Assembly (NCBI RefSeq): GCF_023343835.1
Contig: NC_064439.1
Location: 40,107,508 to 40,171,507, forward strand
DNA: 64,000 bases
Direction of reading: 5' to 3'
Origin: Lagopus muta
Taxonomy: Eukaryota; Chordata; Aves; Galliformes; Phasianidae
Of this stretch, positions 48,863 to 61,434 are shown in pieces; position 1 is the stretch's first letter, and every line of letters begins with the position of its first letter. A program made the position numbers and the translations under genes. The notes below the pieces were generated by a model, which had not been told where the DNA came from, did not search any database, and worked only from the letters and a program-made list of their open reading frames with translations.

Positions 48863-50793
48863 AGATGAAGACTGGGCAACATTATTATTATTTTTTTTTA
48901 ATTAGCCTCCCGAAGATGTGCTCATGGTGGGAATGGGGTGGAGAGATGTCCCCTGCCCTATGGGGCTTGGTGTGCTGAGACTGCAGCACATATCAGGAGG
49001 TGTCCTGGTGCTGGGACAGGTCTGGCACCCTCCTCATGGGCAGAGACAGGTCTTCAGTGGAGGTACATGGGATGGCTTTTGTCTCCAGTGCCCTGGGAGC
49101 AAGGGAGAGGTGGGGCTGAACATAATCTCTGCAGCACTTAAGTTCCCAAGCAAATATCTAATTAGAGAAACATTTGACTTCAATAATAAATGAGCAGAAT
49201 ATCAGGAGACACAAGTACTGGCAAAGTACTGTTATGGCAAAGTCTTGATAACAGGGCATTTTTTGGTCTGCCCTCCTATTTAAGATGTCCATGTAAGCGG
49301 AAAAACCATGTGTGCAGCTGCTAAGGGCAGGGCACGACTTTCCTCGCTCCTGCTCTAACAATTTGGAGGCACCCATCGGCAAACCCACCCTCATCAATTC
49401 TGCATCTTCCTGAAAATGTACTTTTAAGCACCTTAATTGCATTTCAGAGATAACCCTGCAGGCAAAGTGACAGGAAGAGAAACCATATGGAGCAGTTTGG
49501 CGGTTGGGCTCTTTGTTTTAAATCAATCAAACATCTGCGGCTAATGTAGCTTTGGGCTGCTCCTCAGGAAACATTAGCCCTATTAGTCTGGGCTGGCAGG
49601 AACACAAAATAATATATTTATGGACAAAGCACATGTGCATTACTGCTGGAGCGCAAGCAGAGGAGGAGGAAGAGAAGAACCATGGTCAGCACTTTGGCTT
49701 GTTGGGAGGTCAGCTCTGATGCTAACAGAGCAGGTATGCAGGGCTGGTCCTCAGACCTGTAGACCTCAGGGCCCACCATCCCAAACCAGAAGAAGAAACT
49801 CCACCAAACAAAAGCTTCTTTCCTTAAAATTAACCCAGTGGACAGTTTGGTTGGCTCTGTACAGGCAGAAACAGTTGAGAAGCTCTGAGTGGTGGGGCTT
49901 TACTATACAGGGATTGTTCTGCTCATTGTTTGCAAGTGGGGGCAGGACCACGCACACGAGGACAGGAGGGTGCTACTGGTTTGAAACCACCATTTCACAT
50001 CCTATGAGGTCCCAACGTGGAGCAATTCCCCATATGGTATTCCCTTTCAAATCCGGACAGCCTCCAGGTGGTTTATCCCATTTTCTTCCCATATAGTGAC
50101 CCACGATGCAGTACTAGGGAGAAGGTAGGAAATGTCACACAGACAACTGCATGGGCATTTGCAGGCATAGCCATAAATGAAGAGTGAGAAGGCACACACC
50201 AACAAACAACGAGCGCCTTTCCAATGCATCTTTCACCCACCCTTTCTCCAGCTCCCCTGGAAGAAGAGCATCACACCTAGGAGGAAGGAGAGCACAAGTC
50301 CTGGGGCAATCTTGCAACCTGCCACCACCCCCAAACAGCAGGAGATCTACACTACGGGATCCCTAACAAGTGCTGTAATGCTTTATTTAATTTTAAGTAA
50401 CAAATACCTTAACCACAGTTTCAGGTTTCCTTGTTCCTATGTCCAGATTACAGGGAAAACTAAAAAGAAAAATAATGGCATTGACATGTTTTGATTATGT
50501 CAGAACAAAATGGTGTAAATCCTGGAGCCAGATAAATTACTCTTGAGCTTAAGAAGAAAACACAGTTACTCGGTGTAGGGCGCTGTGTATTCGGTTTCTC
50601 AGACAAACCTTAACTGTGCCCCTTAGTGATATTGAAGAGATCAGACAACTACAACATTTTAACTAAACCTTTATTCCAACCACAGGTGAGTCTGATTTCC
50701 AAATAGTACTCTACTTACTCCCTTTTAACTTCTGATGCTATCAACTCTGGGCAGACCTGGGGGTCTGAGGATGCCCCTGCTCATGTGTCCCCA

Positions 50794-50821
50794 TACAGGC
50801 ATCTGGGTACAGGCATCTGGG
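50794..50821 (+). repeat. perfect 14-bp tandem duplication
   Basis: TACAGGCATCTGGG twice, back to back, no mismatch. Confidence 0.96.
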
Positions 50822-53030
50822 CTTCTGCCCATAGCCCTTGCCCTGTCCTCCCACAGTCCTCATGCTTTTCTAAAATGTGTGTCAGCTCCCAGTGTGTGAT
50901 TGACTGTCTGACAGACCAAAGGTCCCACATGTCCCCATTGAGGTGATACTGCAGAACAGGATGCAGAGGTGAATCAGTGTCATTCCAAGTTGATTTTGTC
51001 CTGCCATCAGCTGCTTGAAAGAGTTCAGTGCTGGACCGGTGTCTGAAATGAAGGTTCATGGAAAGGAAATTACGCAGGGCACTAACAGTGAAGAGGTAAG
51101 GTGGGCAGACAGGGGCTCCCTGAGTCTTTGGCCCTGAGCATATATCTCCACAAGCGTTGCACGGCCCATCGTCCTGGCATGTCCTTTGACCCAGTAAGGA
51201 AGGCATTTGGCAGTGGAGATCTAGCAATCCTCCCTTTTCTCGTGGTGCTTTCTGTTTGTTGCATCCAAACAGTGAGCTGCTCCATCTTGTCTCCAGACCT
51301 AATGGCTACATACTGATGTAAGAGATGTAGGGATGTAATCCCCTTTCTCCCAACAACACATGCCTTTCAAACAGTGCTGCTGTAGCAGAGGGGTGAAGTG
51401 GTTATTTTTTAATCTAACTCTGATTAGGGACATAGGATTTTGGAGTGACAGCCTGCCAGAAACACAGTGTTACACAACCACCCATCATCCAGCCCAGCAT
51501 CCCGGAGCAGCTCGGCTTTCTCTCCCAAGGTCATGTTGTTATTATGCAGCTGCACCGCCAAGGCAGGGGCAGAAGGGGCAGAAGGACAGAGAGGTGCCCT
51601 GGGTGTCCCTGGCCATTCCCATGCCCCAGCTGGGCTGCATATGAGGGTGTTGTGCCAGCCCCCAGCTTGTGTCCTCAGCCTCAGTTTGTGCATAGGGCCT
51701 TACAGCAGGGCGGCAGCCATGATGGCTTCCCAGGCCCTGCACTGACTCACAGGGCAGCGCTACGCCAGAGATGACAGGGGGCTGAAGTCAGGGGCCTGAT
51801 GAGCTCCCCACAGTTCTCTATTCATTCCGTGTGCCGTATTCTCCTCCTGCCTGTTGGCAGCATGGAGGGTTCATAAATGATGGTAATAAATGCGAAATGA
51901 CAGCTAATCTTAATTGACCAAAGCTTCCCTCAAAAACCTGGGTCTTGCCGGCTGTAATGTGCTCTAAATGTAAAAATGCAAAGCAGGAAATTAAATTGGT
52001 GCTCTCACTTGCCTTTAATTGCACAGTTTTCATGCTGCCAAGCAACAAAATCCAAGACGACCCCAGTGACTGGGGTCAGGGGATTACTTCCCTGGGGTGG
52101 GACCCCCAGAGTTGGGAATTAAGGATGCAGCTTTGTCACCAGCTCACCCGGAGCCTCACGTTTCTTGTCTGTGGGTGCTGGGGCTCTGCCAGGAGAGGAT
52201 GGGGCCACACCAGGGTGAGAAGGGTGACCTGGAAGCAGCGGTGCTTTGCAGAGCCCCAGCCCGGCCTCTCCCATACTGTGCCAGCAGGCTGGGTTTGCAC
52301 TGCGGCACTTTGCTTGGAGCATCCCGGCGACTTCGGGCCTCCTCCTTCTCCCGGCCCTGGCAGCATGACTTGCAGCTTTTCCTAAAACTGGCAAGCAGCC
52401 TCCTGCTTGAAGACGGGCAGAGAGTTAACCCCTTCCTGCCTCTTATCCTCCTCATCCCCCAGCGCTAGGAAGGACAGGGAAGGATGGAACTGCCAGCATC
52501 CCACCCCATCAGCCCCAGTGATGGCACACAGCAGTGCCCGCGGCTCCAGGCTTCCAGGGCTGAGTCAGGAGACAAATCGTTGGCACCCGTTTTTGAAAGG
52601 GGCAGTTCTGGAGGGGCCGGGGGCTGTTGGCTTTAGGAAGAGGAAAGGTTTGTCCTTCACACTGTGGGGAGGAGATGGAAGCAGATCACAGGACTCTGAG
52701 CTCTGCAGGAGCGTCAGGAAGTTTTGCTGTTTCCTAGCTCTGCACCTACAGGAGCTGTGTGGCAGGGAGCTGGGCTTCTGAACTGCTTCCTGCCTTTGCC
52801 TGGGGCTTGCTTTATGATGTTCAAGAACATCACGTTTCTCAGTTACCTTTCAGAAATATTCTGATTTTATTTTTTTTTCCCCACAGGAATCTCTGCAGGT
52901 ACAACAGCCTTCAGGGTGACATGCATCACAGCTGAGAAGCCACCCATTGGCTTTGCACTCCCGGTGCTATGGCTGGAGATGAGTGCAGCCACTAGGTAGG
53001 GACAGGAGGGGACAGTCATGGAGAAGGGGG

Positions 53031-53054
53031 AGAGGAGGAGGAGGAGGAGGAGGA
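53031..53054 (+). repeat. GGA trinucleotide microsatellite
   Basis: About eight AGG/GGA units in purine-rich DNA. On the minus strand it would read as a leucine run in one short frame, which I regard as chance. Confidence 0.95.
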
Positions 53055-56000
53055 AGGGGGCTGCCATGGGGAAGGAGCCTGAAGCACTGCGTCTGCTCTC
53101 AGCCACTCCTGCAGAAGTGAATCCCACTCCCTTCAGATTACTGGGAGATAAATTTAGAGTAGATCTGAAAAGTAATTTAGAGACCTAAAAATACCTCTCT
53201 ATCAAGAGACTGGAAAACCAGGAGAGAGGAGGAAGGGGAAAAAGTGACTGTGGGGCAGAGAAAACAGCAAAAATCAATGACTGGGTCAGGCAGCCAGGGA
53301 AGAAACTCGGCAACTCTGGGGCAGGGCTAATCCCATCCCTCTGCCCCTCATGATGCTCCTGTTCTCACCAGCCAGGGATGTACCCATGACATGGGAGGAG
53401 GATGCTGCAGACGCTCCCTGAGCTGAGCAGGAGCTGCAGGAAGGAGATAAAGGCGCTCAGCTCGCCTCGTGCCCTGCTTTCATAATCTCTGCTTTTTAAT
53501 ATCCTGTTGAGACACAGGTGCGTGCCTGCCCCATCTGCCTAGTAGCAGAGTTCCCATTGATAGAGTCCTGCTGGGGAGCTGGCTGTAGGGCCCCCGGCCC
53601 CACAAACACCCCTTCCTCCTCATGACACACCTCTCATTTCCCTGTGCCATGTAGCATCCTCCTTCACCCAAGCTGAGATGCAGTGGGTCATGGGGACCTC
53701 ACAGTGTGCAGGATAGGAAGGGTGCCCTGGGCATCTCCCGCCTGGATGGCATTGTAAATTAATTTAAATGCCACCACAAGCATTCCAGCATCCTGCAACA
53801 CTCCATGGGCACTGCAGTGCTCCCTCCTGGCAGAAATCCCTGCTGCTGGAGGGAGGCAGGTGTCCAACGGTGCATGGGAGCAAGGAGGCATGCAGTACTT
53901 GTCTCCCATTCATTATAGCAGCATCCTTTTATGATTAGCACTCAGGCTGCAGCATATCTTCAGCTTTCCCCTTGCACTGTGGATTGTGCCCTGCCTCTGT
54001 GTTGCTCCCGGTTTAATAATTCTGCCATAGCTATTTTTCCTCTTAACATCATGTATTCTCATTCTAGGGCTGTAATAGTGTTGGAGGTCCATTTGTGTTC
54101 CCCTTCCTCCTCCCAGCATCCAGTCTTTCCATGTGGGATTCATTTCTGCCTCATGAAAAGGCACCAGAGCTGCCATCATGGGGTAGGGGCACTAGGTGGG
54201 GGTGGATGTTCACCCCAGCTGGGAGCTGGCTCACTGGAGAGCTTCTGCAGCCGTTTGCCTGTTTGTTACAGATGTGACTCAATGAGGGCTTGGGTCCGCC
54301 TGGGTGGATTTACATCTGCTCCCGGATATTGCCAGTGGAAAAAAGAAAAGAAAAAACAAATACAGGTAACCCGTTAGGATTTCAGCAATCGGGGGCTGCA
54401 CCGTGCGCAGGTCCCCACCCCACACAGCCCACCAGCACGGCTTCCCACCCCCTACAGCCACAGAGCGTTTTCAGAAGGGTTATTTTAGCTTAACCCTGCA
54501 TTCATCAGCTCATCTGCGGAGGGCACTCGTGAGGCAAAGCTGGCTGCTTGCGTGGCCACAGGTAGCAGCTCAGCGTCCAGCCAGAGCCAGCAGCCCCACT
54601 GCGCTGAGAGCCCCCAGGAGCACAAGGACGTCTCAGAGGGGTCTTTCCCTCTGTGTGTGTGATGCTGCACTCACCGGGCTGTTTGGCTCCAGTGTTAGAG
54701 TTGAATGTGAGTGAATGCAAACGTCCTTAAGTGAGCTCAGAGCTACTGGGTATCAGGTGTGTGTTTAAATACAGGAAGCTACAAAGCAATGGTCTTTCCT
54801 TGCTCCACGTACACAGTGATTGCCACGTGAATTAGGGGAACACAGAAGTGCAGAAATAGATTCATTAATTACGGAGATCCTGCCTGTGCAACAGCTTATT
54901 GCCAAAGCACATCGAGCTCTCAGTGTGCACTTGGGGTAACACTCGGCTCACATGCATTCAGAGTAATGCAGAAATCCCTGGGAGAGTGTCACTACGAACA
55001 CACTGCACACTGTTTGGTGCAGTCCTACTAATAGGAAAGAGCAGCAAAGTGCTGCGACAAGTAGGTGAGCCATTACCTGTTCCATTCTCCAGGCATTAGG
55101 GAGGAGGCATGTTGAGGAGTTACCTATTGGCCTCATGGCTCTGGAGACTCCCCTTGTAATGAATGTTAGCAAAATGGACATTTCTGGGTACATCTCACTA
55201 TGTATTGATTCTGGGGGGGTTATTATATTAAATCTTGTCTTACTTCCATTCACAAACCTGATTGACAGTGATGTGGAGGGGCTGGAAACCTGAGGAGCCA
55301 TGAGCTGTGGAGAGCACGTCAGCCAAACAGGCACATCCATGCAGCACAAACCTTAAACACGAGGCATGCAAAGGGTTAGGAAGGAATGCCAGCACTGCTT
55401 TGATGCAGGTGAAATGAAAGGACAGTTTCTCCTGTCTGGAGCCACAGCCAAGCTCCATGCTTGGTTCATACACCCAACTGCATTTTTAAGATCAGATACA
55501 AACAGGGACTTTCTTATGATGGTTGCAAATGTTTTATTATAAAGCCTTATCAATGAATTACAGCTCTGAAAATCAGTTTTTCAGGACTAAAATCTAATCT
55601 GGCAGGGCTCAATAAGTAACAAGACGAACTGAGCCATGCAAACAAAATATTACTAAGTTACTTTAATAAATTTTTATCACAACAACCTTAGGAAGAGCGT
55701 GTCCTGGAGACTCAGACCGTTAATCTTGGATTTTTATTAATATTTTGGATACTTTTTGTTATGCTCATGGCCTCCAGTACAAAGCTATCTTCATATTGAT
55801 ACCAGAACAGGATTTTACAGCACTCTAACGAAAAAGCACCAGCAGTTGACAGCGTTCTGCACAGTGCCTTTAGGAAACTGCTCACTGTGCTGAGTCAGAG
55901 CTTCAAGAGAAACCTATTCTCAGCTTCTGGAGAAGCTTCTTCCCACCCAAAGGCCAAGCTTCCATGTCTTTTCAGTAAATGCCATTCATTTTCTGTTCAG

Positions 56001-56100
56001 ATTATTTTTGTTTATGTTTACTACAGTAAGCTTTATTAGTTTATGTTGCATACAATAGAATATTCAAAAATCCCACTCTGATGGCCACAGAAAGGTCTAA

Positions 56101-56555
56101 CAGAATCTTAGAACCACAGAACTGTTTGAGTTGAAAGGAACCCCTGAAGGCCATCAAGTCCAATTCCCCTGCAACAGCAGGGACACCTACAGCTACATCA
56201 GGTGCTCAGAGCCTGACCTTGAATGGGGCACCCACTACCTCTCTGGGAAGCCTGTGCCAGTTCCTTGCCACCTTACTGCAAAAAACTTACAAACAATCTC
56301 CTCTCTTTTAGTTTGAAACCATTTCCCCTTGTCCTGTCACAGCAGACCCTGCTGAAGGGTCTGTCTCCTTTCTTACAGCCCCTCTTCAAATACTGAAAGG
56401 CTGCTCCCAGGTCTCCCCAGTGCTCCTCTTCTCCAGGCTGAACAGCCTCAACTCTCCCAGCCTGTCCTTGTAAGAGAGGTGATCCATTCCTGGGATCATT
56501 TTCGTGGTCTTATTCTGGACAGACTCCTGCAGGTCCACATTTCTCCTGTACTGCC
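56101..56555 (-). mobile_element. CR1 LINE, 5'-truncated, about 450 bp
   Basis: The minus-strand 3' end starts at 56101 with diverged octamers (CAGAATCTTAGAACCACAGA on the plus strand). The typical CR1 order follows: GAGTTGAAAGGAACC, AAGTCCAATTCCCCTGC, ACCTCTCTGGGAAGCC, TTTCCCCTTGTCCTGTC, CTTCTCCAGGCTGAACA and a TCTGGACAGACTCC region. It ends inside the reverse-transcriptase tail. It lies just past the probable ABHD5 3' end, on the same strand. Confidence 0.92.
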
Positions 56556-56836
56556 TGGAAGACAACCAACAGAAACTTCCTTTATGTGTACAAACAGTAT
56601 TCTGAACTTACAGCTACCTGTTGACAAATGTTTCCCTCTCCAGCATTGTATCTCACAGGAAACCCTAAGAACACAGAGACACTGGAAAGAAAAGCTTTAC
56701 AGTATTTTTAATGTGTTTTGGGTGGCTTAGCTCAACTCATTCGTTACTCTTAATTTCTACAGCTTAATTGCATAACATTTTTACAAAAGCAACATCATGT
56801 CAACATTAATCAAACACAACATTTTAGATTTTTATG

Positions 56837-56842
56837 TTTATT
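56837..56842 (-). terminator. candidate polyadenylation signal AATAAA (distal)
   Basis: A second perfect AATAAA on the minus strand, about 2.1 kb after the ABHD5 stop and upstream (in transcript sense) of the CR1 copy at 56101-56555. Use is not proven. Confidence 0.35.
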
Positions 56843-57007
56843 GTGCAAAACATAAGCAATAAGTCTTATTAATACAACGAGCTGAAAAAGCAAGGGATAT
56901 TTCAAAGAATAATCATATTCACGTGCAATTTTTACCCCTACTTCCATCTTTTGATGCGGAATCCAGAATTCCCATCAGTAAGTGCTATCCAAATAGTTTG
57001 TTTCACC

Positions 57008-57013
57008 TTTTAT
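57008..57013 (-). terminator. candidate polyadenylation signal AATAAA
   Basis: A perfect AATAAA on the minus strand, about 1.9 kb after the ABHD5 stop codon. It would be the nearer of two likely 3' ends. The hexamer alone is weak evidence in AT-rich DNA. Confidence 0.35.
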
Positions 57014-57680
57014 TATTTGGAAGACAAAATGTATTTTTACATTTATAACCATCTAAGCAACTGTTGAAGTGTATAAATACAAATCAGACATTCAAAAGTG
57101 TGAAAAAATACACACTGAGGGCATCCACCGAAAGGGCGTCATGGCCGACAATTCATAGCTTGTATTCAAAAAGCTGATATCCTGATTTTCCATTTTGAAG
57201 TCAAAATTTTAGCAAATAACATAGAAATTTGTTTAAAAATCCTGGTATCATCTAAGTGAAAAAGTAACTGAATATAATAATTTACCTTAATTAAAATCCC
57301 TAGCTTGCTAAGTGCTAGCAGTCACAAAGGCAGTCACGAAGACCATTTGATGTTACATAGCACCATACAGACATCCATCTCCTTCAGAAAGAAACATCAT
57401 GTTCCACTAGGAACACAATCTGAGTATTTCCTGAAGATTTGAGGCATCTTTGCCTGTTATATCATAAATGTGTGCGACAGTTTCTTAATGTGAGCAGAAA
57501 TGTACAAAATTCTGCTGAAACCTGAAGATGGTGCAATCACTAATTTGAATCCACTAGGTAGGAAAGTATCGAGAACTCTTCAGTAGTCAATTTAACATTC
57601 AAAAGCAGATCTATAGTTTCAAGTAAATCTGTCATTAAAAACAAACCACTATAGAGTTTGGCTTTAAAGTGACAAAGTCC

Positions 57681-57691
57681 TTTTTTTTTTT
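57681..57691 (+). repeat. poly-T tract in the probable ABHD5 3' UTR
   Basis: Eleven T; reads as poly-A in the ABHD5 transcript sense. Confidence 0.9.
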
Positions 57692-58931
57692 CTCTTAATA
57701 TAACGTACAAAGCTTGTGAAGAATCAACATCAAACTAGAGTTTCAAAAAGATGCAGAGAGGTTATTATCTCTGATTTCAAAATACTCCATTATAATTACA
57801 TAAAGAACCTCCAAAACATGTAATCATAATTTGTTACAGCGGTATTGTTTGTTCCAGTAATAATCCTTCCTATAAGGAGGCTGCTCACCAGTTTCAATGC
57901 AATGATCTGCTGCAGGTGCCAATTAGAGCTTCCCCCTGTGCCTGCCCTACTCCCCATCCTGAATTTACTGGTAGAAGTTTTGTCCAAAGCAAAATGGAAT
58001 GATGCTCACTTATCCAGATGACCGAGCCATAGTAAAAATCTGCCTGCCAGCTTCTCCAAAGTTGTTGGGCTTGGGCAAGTAATGAATCCTGCAGTAATCA
58101 TGAAGTATTAAAAATAGAGCAACTAACAAGCCATTTTCTGTACTTTAAATCACTGAGATCTACATAGAAAATCTTTATGAAAGCATGAGCACTGGTTACA
58201 TCGCTGACTCTTACAAACTAAGGCTTCTGTAAAAGCTGCACACATGGAAAATGATGCCTTGAGATAAAGAGAAATAAAATACAAGAGAAGAGAGATTTCC
58301 TACTGTTGAGTCCTGATTCCTTACAAATTAACATACATTTTTTCAGTGACAAGCACTGCTCATTATTTTGGCCCTGTCTCTCCTCCAAAATCAGCTTCAT
58401 AAGCTGTTATCATTCCAGTTTAAAACAAACAAACTCAAACTCTTAAAATATTGCATATGGAGTTCAGGATTCCATAAACAAAATACATAACAATTTCATA
58501 CTCTTGCTATGAAACATCAACTAGAAAATATGAATGTTTATGAATAAACAAAACCACAATTTATACATTATATCCATACTGATAAAGATCTCTGTGTTAG
58601 TGGTGAATTCAACATCTTTAGATAGAGTTCAACAGGTGAACAATATTGAACTGCATTTTAAAGAAAATTCCAGTTCAAAAAATCCTAAGTAATTTCATAT
58701 ATGGCAGACCAACAGTCTAAAGACAAATCTCAAATACAACTGTACAACATTTGCTTCAAATCTACCTACGCCCAAAAGGCACTTAGTGGTTTAAGTGTGC
58801 AAATTGCTTCTTAGAAGAAACAGTGTGCAAACAGAGCCTGTCTCATTAGCTCTGCATTCTTTAGTCATTTCCTGCAGAGTATTGCTATTAAATGGTGCCT
58901 ACGGTGTAAGACTTTAAGGGACAGGAGACAG

Positions 58932-59021
58932 TCAGTCCACAGAATCACAGATGTCTTTCACTTTCTGGTTGAAGTCTTCAGGCTGATCAGCGTACACGTA
59001 ATGACCTGCACCAAGGATAGC
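58932..59021 (-). CDS. ABHD5: ABHD5 last coding exon with stop codon (equivalent to human residues 321-349)
   Basis: The exon starts after a CAG acceptor just above 59021 and ends in TGA at 58932-58934. It encodes 29 residues, starting [17 protein letters not shown] and ending ICDSVD. It carries the active-site histidine in the HxxxxD motif (His-Tyr-Val-Tyr-Ala-Asp, human 327-332). The glycine just before that histidine corresponds to mouse Gly328, reported with Arg299 as needed for ATGL activation. The length and stop position match the human C-terminus exactly. The intron before it is about 2.2 kb (59022-61247). Confidence 0.97.
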   Translation of the reverse strand, partial: AILGAGHYVYADQPEDFNQKVKDICDSVD

Positions 59022-61247
59022 CTGGAGGACAAAGGTGAAGAAACAGGTCAGAAGGACAAGAAAGCCATAAATGCATAAATAAATACTGAAACTGGGGAGG
59101 AATATTCCTCCTCGAAATGAATATTCCAAACTTGGCTTCTACACACTGCTACACTACTGCTTGGAAAGAGCAATTCTAAAACTGAATCTGCTCTAGTGCA
59201 CCCAGTGTGTGTTAATGGAGTTGGAACAACTGCTGCCAGGAGGTGGTACCATACAACCAACAAAAGACTCCAAACATAAGGAAAAACAAATGTTTGTTTC
59301 ACACGCTGAAGGAACTCTGCTAAACAGGAGTAAAGGGTAAAACCATTGCCTTTTCAATTGCACAACTTGTTGAAGATTCAGGTAAACACAAGTCCCTGCA
59401 AAACAAACCGAGGAGAACATACTGCACATATCAAATTTCTGAACAACTCATCTCTTCCATTCTCTGCTCAAACAGTTCTGCAAAGCAGCTTGCTAGTTCT
59501 GTAAGTGTTCGGAGAAGAGACAGCATCTAAATGTTTGTATTCCCTTAGTATCATCGAAATTATAGTAGAAAACACTGAAGAACACACTAGGATAAAGGAT
59601 TACCAGTCCAGAGGCTTACATTGCTGAGGATTCCCTAGCCTTGTGGAAGCAGACTCCAGTCTTCCCAATGAAACGGTATTCATAAAGCAGGGAAAAGTCA
59701 AATCCAAACGATGCAATATATGGAGAAAAATACCCCATATTTCTGGTCTAGATTATTTTACTGCGACTGTGTAAAAAAAACTAAGGGCTTAAGTAACCAC
59801 ACACATTGTGTTACTGCATATCACAACACACTGTGGTTACTGCATTTCTGTTAAAACTAGCATGAAGCAAGTCATCATCATACTGTAGATCAAAAGTGCT
59901 TGACTATTTTAATTTTATAGTCAGTTTGAGATTAATTTGTATTTAAATCTACTTTTCTCCTCTCCCATTAAAACACTTCCTCTTAAGTCACTAAATGGAA
60001 GCACACTGCTTTAAGTATGGCCAACTTACAAAAAACAAGACCAAATCACAGTAATAAATAATAATGTACAATAAAGCCCTGTGCACTCTAGGAAGTCTCA
60101 GCATCAGTGGAACCCCTTAGCTCCTACAGTGCTGTGAATGTCTTTCAGTGTCTCTATAATTTCCACCACTCCAATTTACCTTTTATGATCTGCATTCAGC
60201 TTAACCAAATTTTAACTTGGTGCACAATGAAGTTTTCTACAGCGCCGTCTAAAAGCCACTGAGCAGACTGGAAGAGCCTCCTGAATGATACATGTTTATC
60301 CTAGTTAGGCATGGTGTGATTCTTAACAGTGGGTTTTTGTTACAAGCCAATTCTTGGGTTACGCAGTAAAGTAGCACTTTCACATCTGGATGTTCGCGTT
60401 TATGAAATGCATTTATGCTCTTTAACATGCGTAAGAAGCTCAGTAACGATGTCTTTTCTCCATGATCCAGCTCTGATGTCAGCTATATCAAGATTACAAA
60501 ATTTTGTTTCAATGACTTGTCAAAGTTAATATCACATTATATATTTCTGTGCAGTTAGGACTAGACATCAGCAAGAAGGCAGCTGGCACACATGACATTG
60601 CACGAGGAATACTTCCAAAACGGTTTGTTTTCATAGGAATCAACAAAAACACAGTGTGCACATTGTACTGAGCTGCAGGCACACACATTTGAAATGACAA
60701 TGTCATACCTCTAAATAAGAATGCATTAGCTCCAAAGACTACATCAAGTTTTTTTGTAATGACTTAAAAGAAAGATGCTTTCAAGAACCTAAGCAACAGG
60801 TTAACAACCACCTTCTTAACAGAAATTGACACAGACTGGTTAAAACACTTTATGAGAGCATCCTGATTATGCTGTATGTATCTGTAGATACTCAGACTGC
60901 TATGGTTTAAAACAGACAGACAAAAATGTAGGTACTTACCAGTCACCACACAAACAACTTGTATTAGCATGCTAGAGCAAAAGAAAAAGTAAAGTAGAAA
61001 AGTGATCTTGTTCAAAGACCTGATTCAGCTTCTAGAGCTTTCTTATCTTTTCTTACTCTGAAAAAACAGATTTCTGTCTGTTTTAAGTTTGATCTAAATT
61101 TTTTTTCCTCTTTTTCTGTTAAAGAAATCAGAAGTTATTACCCCAAGATAAATCAAAGAACTATCATTTCCACACTTGGTGTAAAGATCACACAAATATG
61201 CTTTGAATAAATTCACACAACAAGCTAAGCAACTGCTCAGAACTTAC
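59022..61247 (-). other. ABHD5: ABHD5 last intron, about 2.2 kb
   Basis: Bounded by a GTAAGT donor and a CAG acceptor. AT-rich, with scattered short frames that look random. I see no transposon, RNA gene or strong repeat in it. Confidence 0.88.
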
Positions 61248-61434
61248 TATTGTCTTCACATATGACTTTGGTCTCAAAGACTGGATAGTGCTGCCAGAAT
61301 TGCCATCTATGCATGAACGCGCTCCATAAACCACGGTGATAGGAATGTCTTGATCCATCTGTGGAATCCGTTGCAGCATTGGCCTTTTTGCCCATCCATA
61401 AGGAATAGTCATGTTCTTGAAAGCTGTTTCACCA
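61248..61434 (-). CDS. ABHD5: ABHD5 coding exon (equivalent to human residues about 258-320)
   Basis: This 187-nt exon has an AG acceptor (61435-61436 on the minus strand) and a GTAAGT donor (61242-61247). The split serine codon, AG plus T, is completed across the upstream splice. The peptide includes [20 protein letters not shown] and, further on, [12 protein letters not shown], both characteristic of ABHD5. The glutamate of GETAF corresponds to human Glu260, a position altered in Chanarin-Dorfman syndrome. The arginine of GARSCID corresponds to mouse Arg299, reported as needed for ATGL activation. The aspartate of SCID is the usual acid of the hydrolase triad. All are kept here. Differences from the mammalian protein cluster in the surface stretch after MLQRI. 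The exon ends in phase 0 and joins the last exon. Confidence 0.96.

Larger units (their letters stand above)
48863..56100. other. non-coding, relatively GC-rich, no gene recognised
   Basis: The parts at 51.4-52.7 and 54.2-54.7 kb are richer in G+C and CpG than their surroundings, but I see no first-exon or promoter structure. Frames of about 150 codons (49620-50096 plus, 50781-51227 minus, 53931-54377 plus) lack known motifs. Confidence 0.65.
56815..58931 (-). other. ABHD5: probable ABHD5 3' untranslated region
   Basis: About 2.1 kb of AT-rich sequence without a convincing coding frame directly follows the ABHD5 stop codon on the minus strand. Minus-strand AATAAA hexamers lie at 57008-57013 and 56837-56842, just before a CR1 element begins at about 56555. 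The 3' end is inferred from these hexamers only, and a shorter or longer UTR is possible. Homopolymer T at 57681-57691 reads as a poly-A run in the transcript. Confidence 0.5.

Noticed and set aside
50781-51227. 148-codon minus-strand frame, cysteine- and tryptophan-bearing
   Set aside because: Briefly looked like a retroelement fragment, but I could match it to no reverse-transcriptase, gag or envelope motif.
53031-53127. Leucine-rich start of a minus-strand frame as a signal peptide
   Set aside because: It is the translation of a GGA microsatellite and the frame ends soon after.
1-56100. miR-138-1 precursor, which I recall lies near ABHD5 in vertebrates
   Set aside because: Looked for the mature sequence core on both strands and did not see it.
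58936-58950. CAGAATCACAG resembling a CR1 octamer end
   Set aside because: It is the ABHD5 stop region coding for ICDSVD; the likeness is coincidental and no CR1 body follows.
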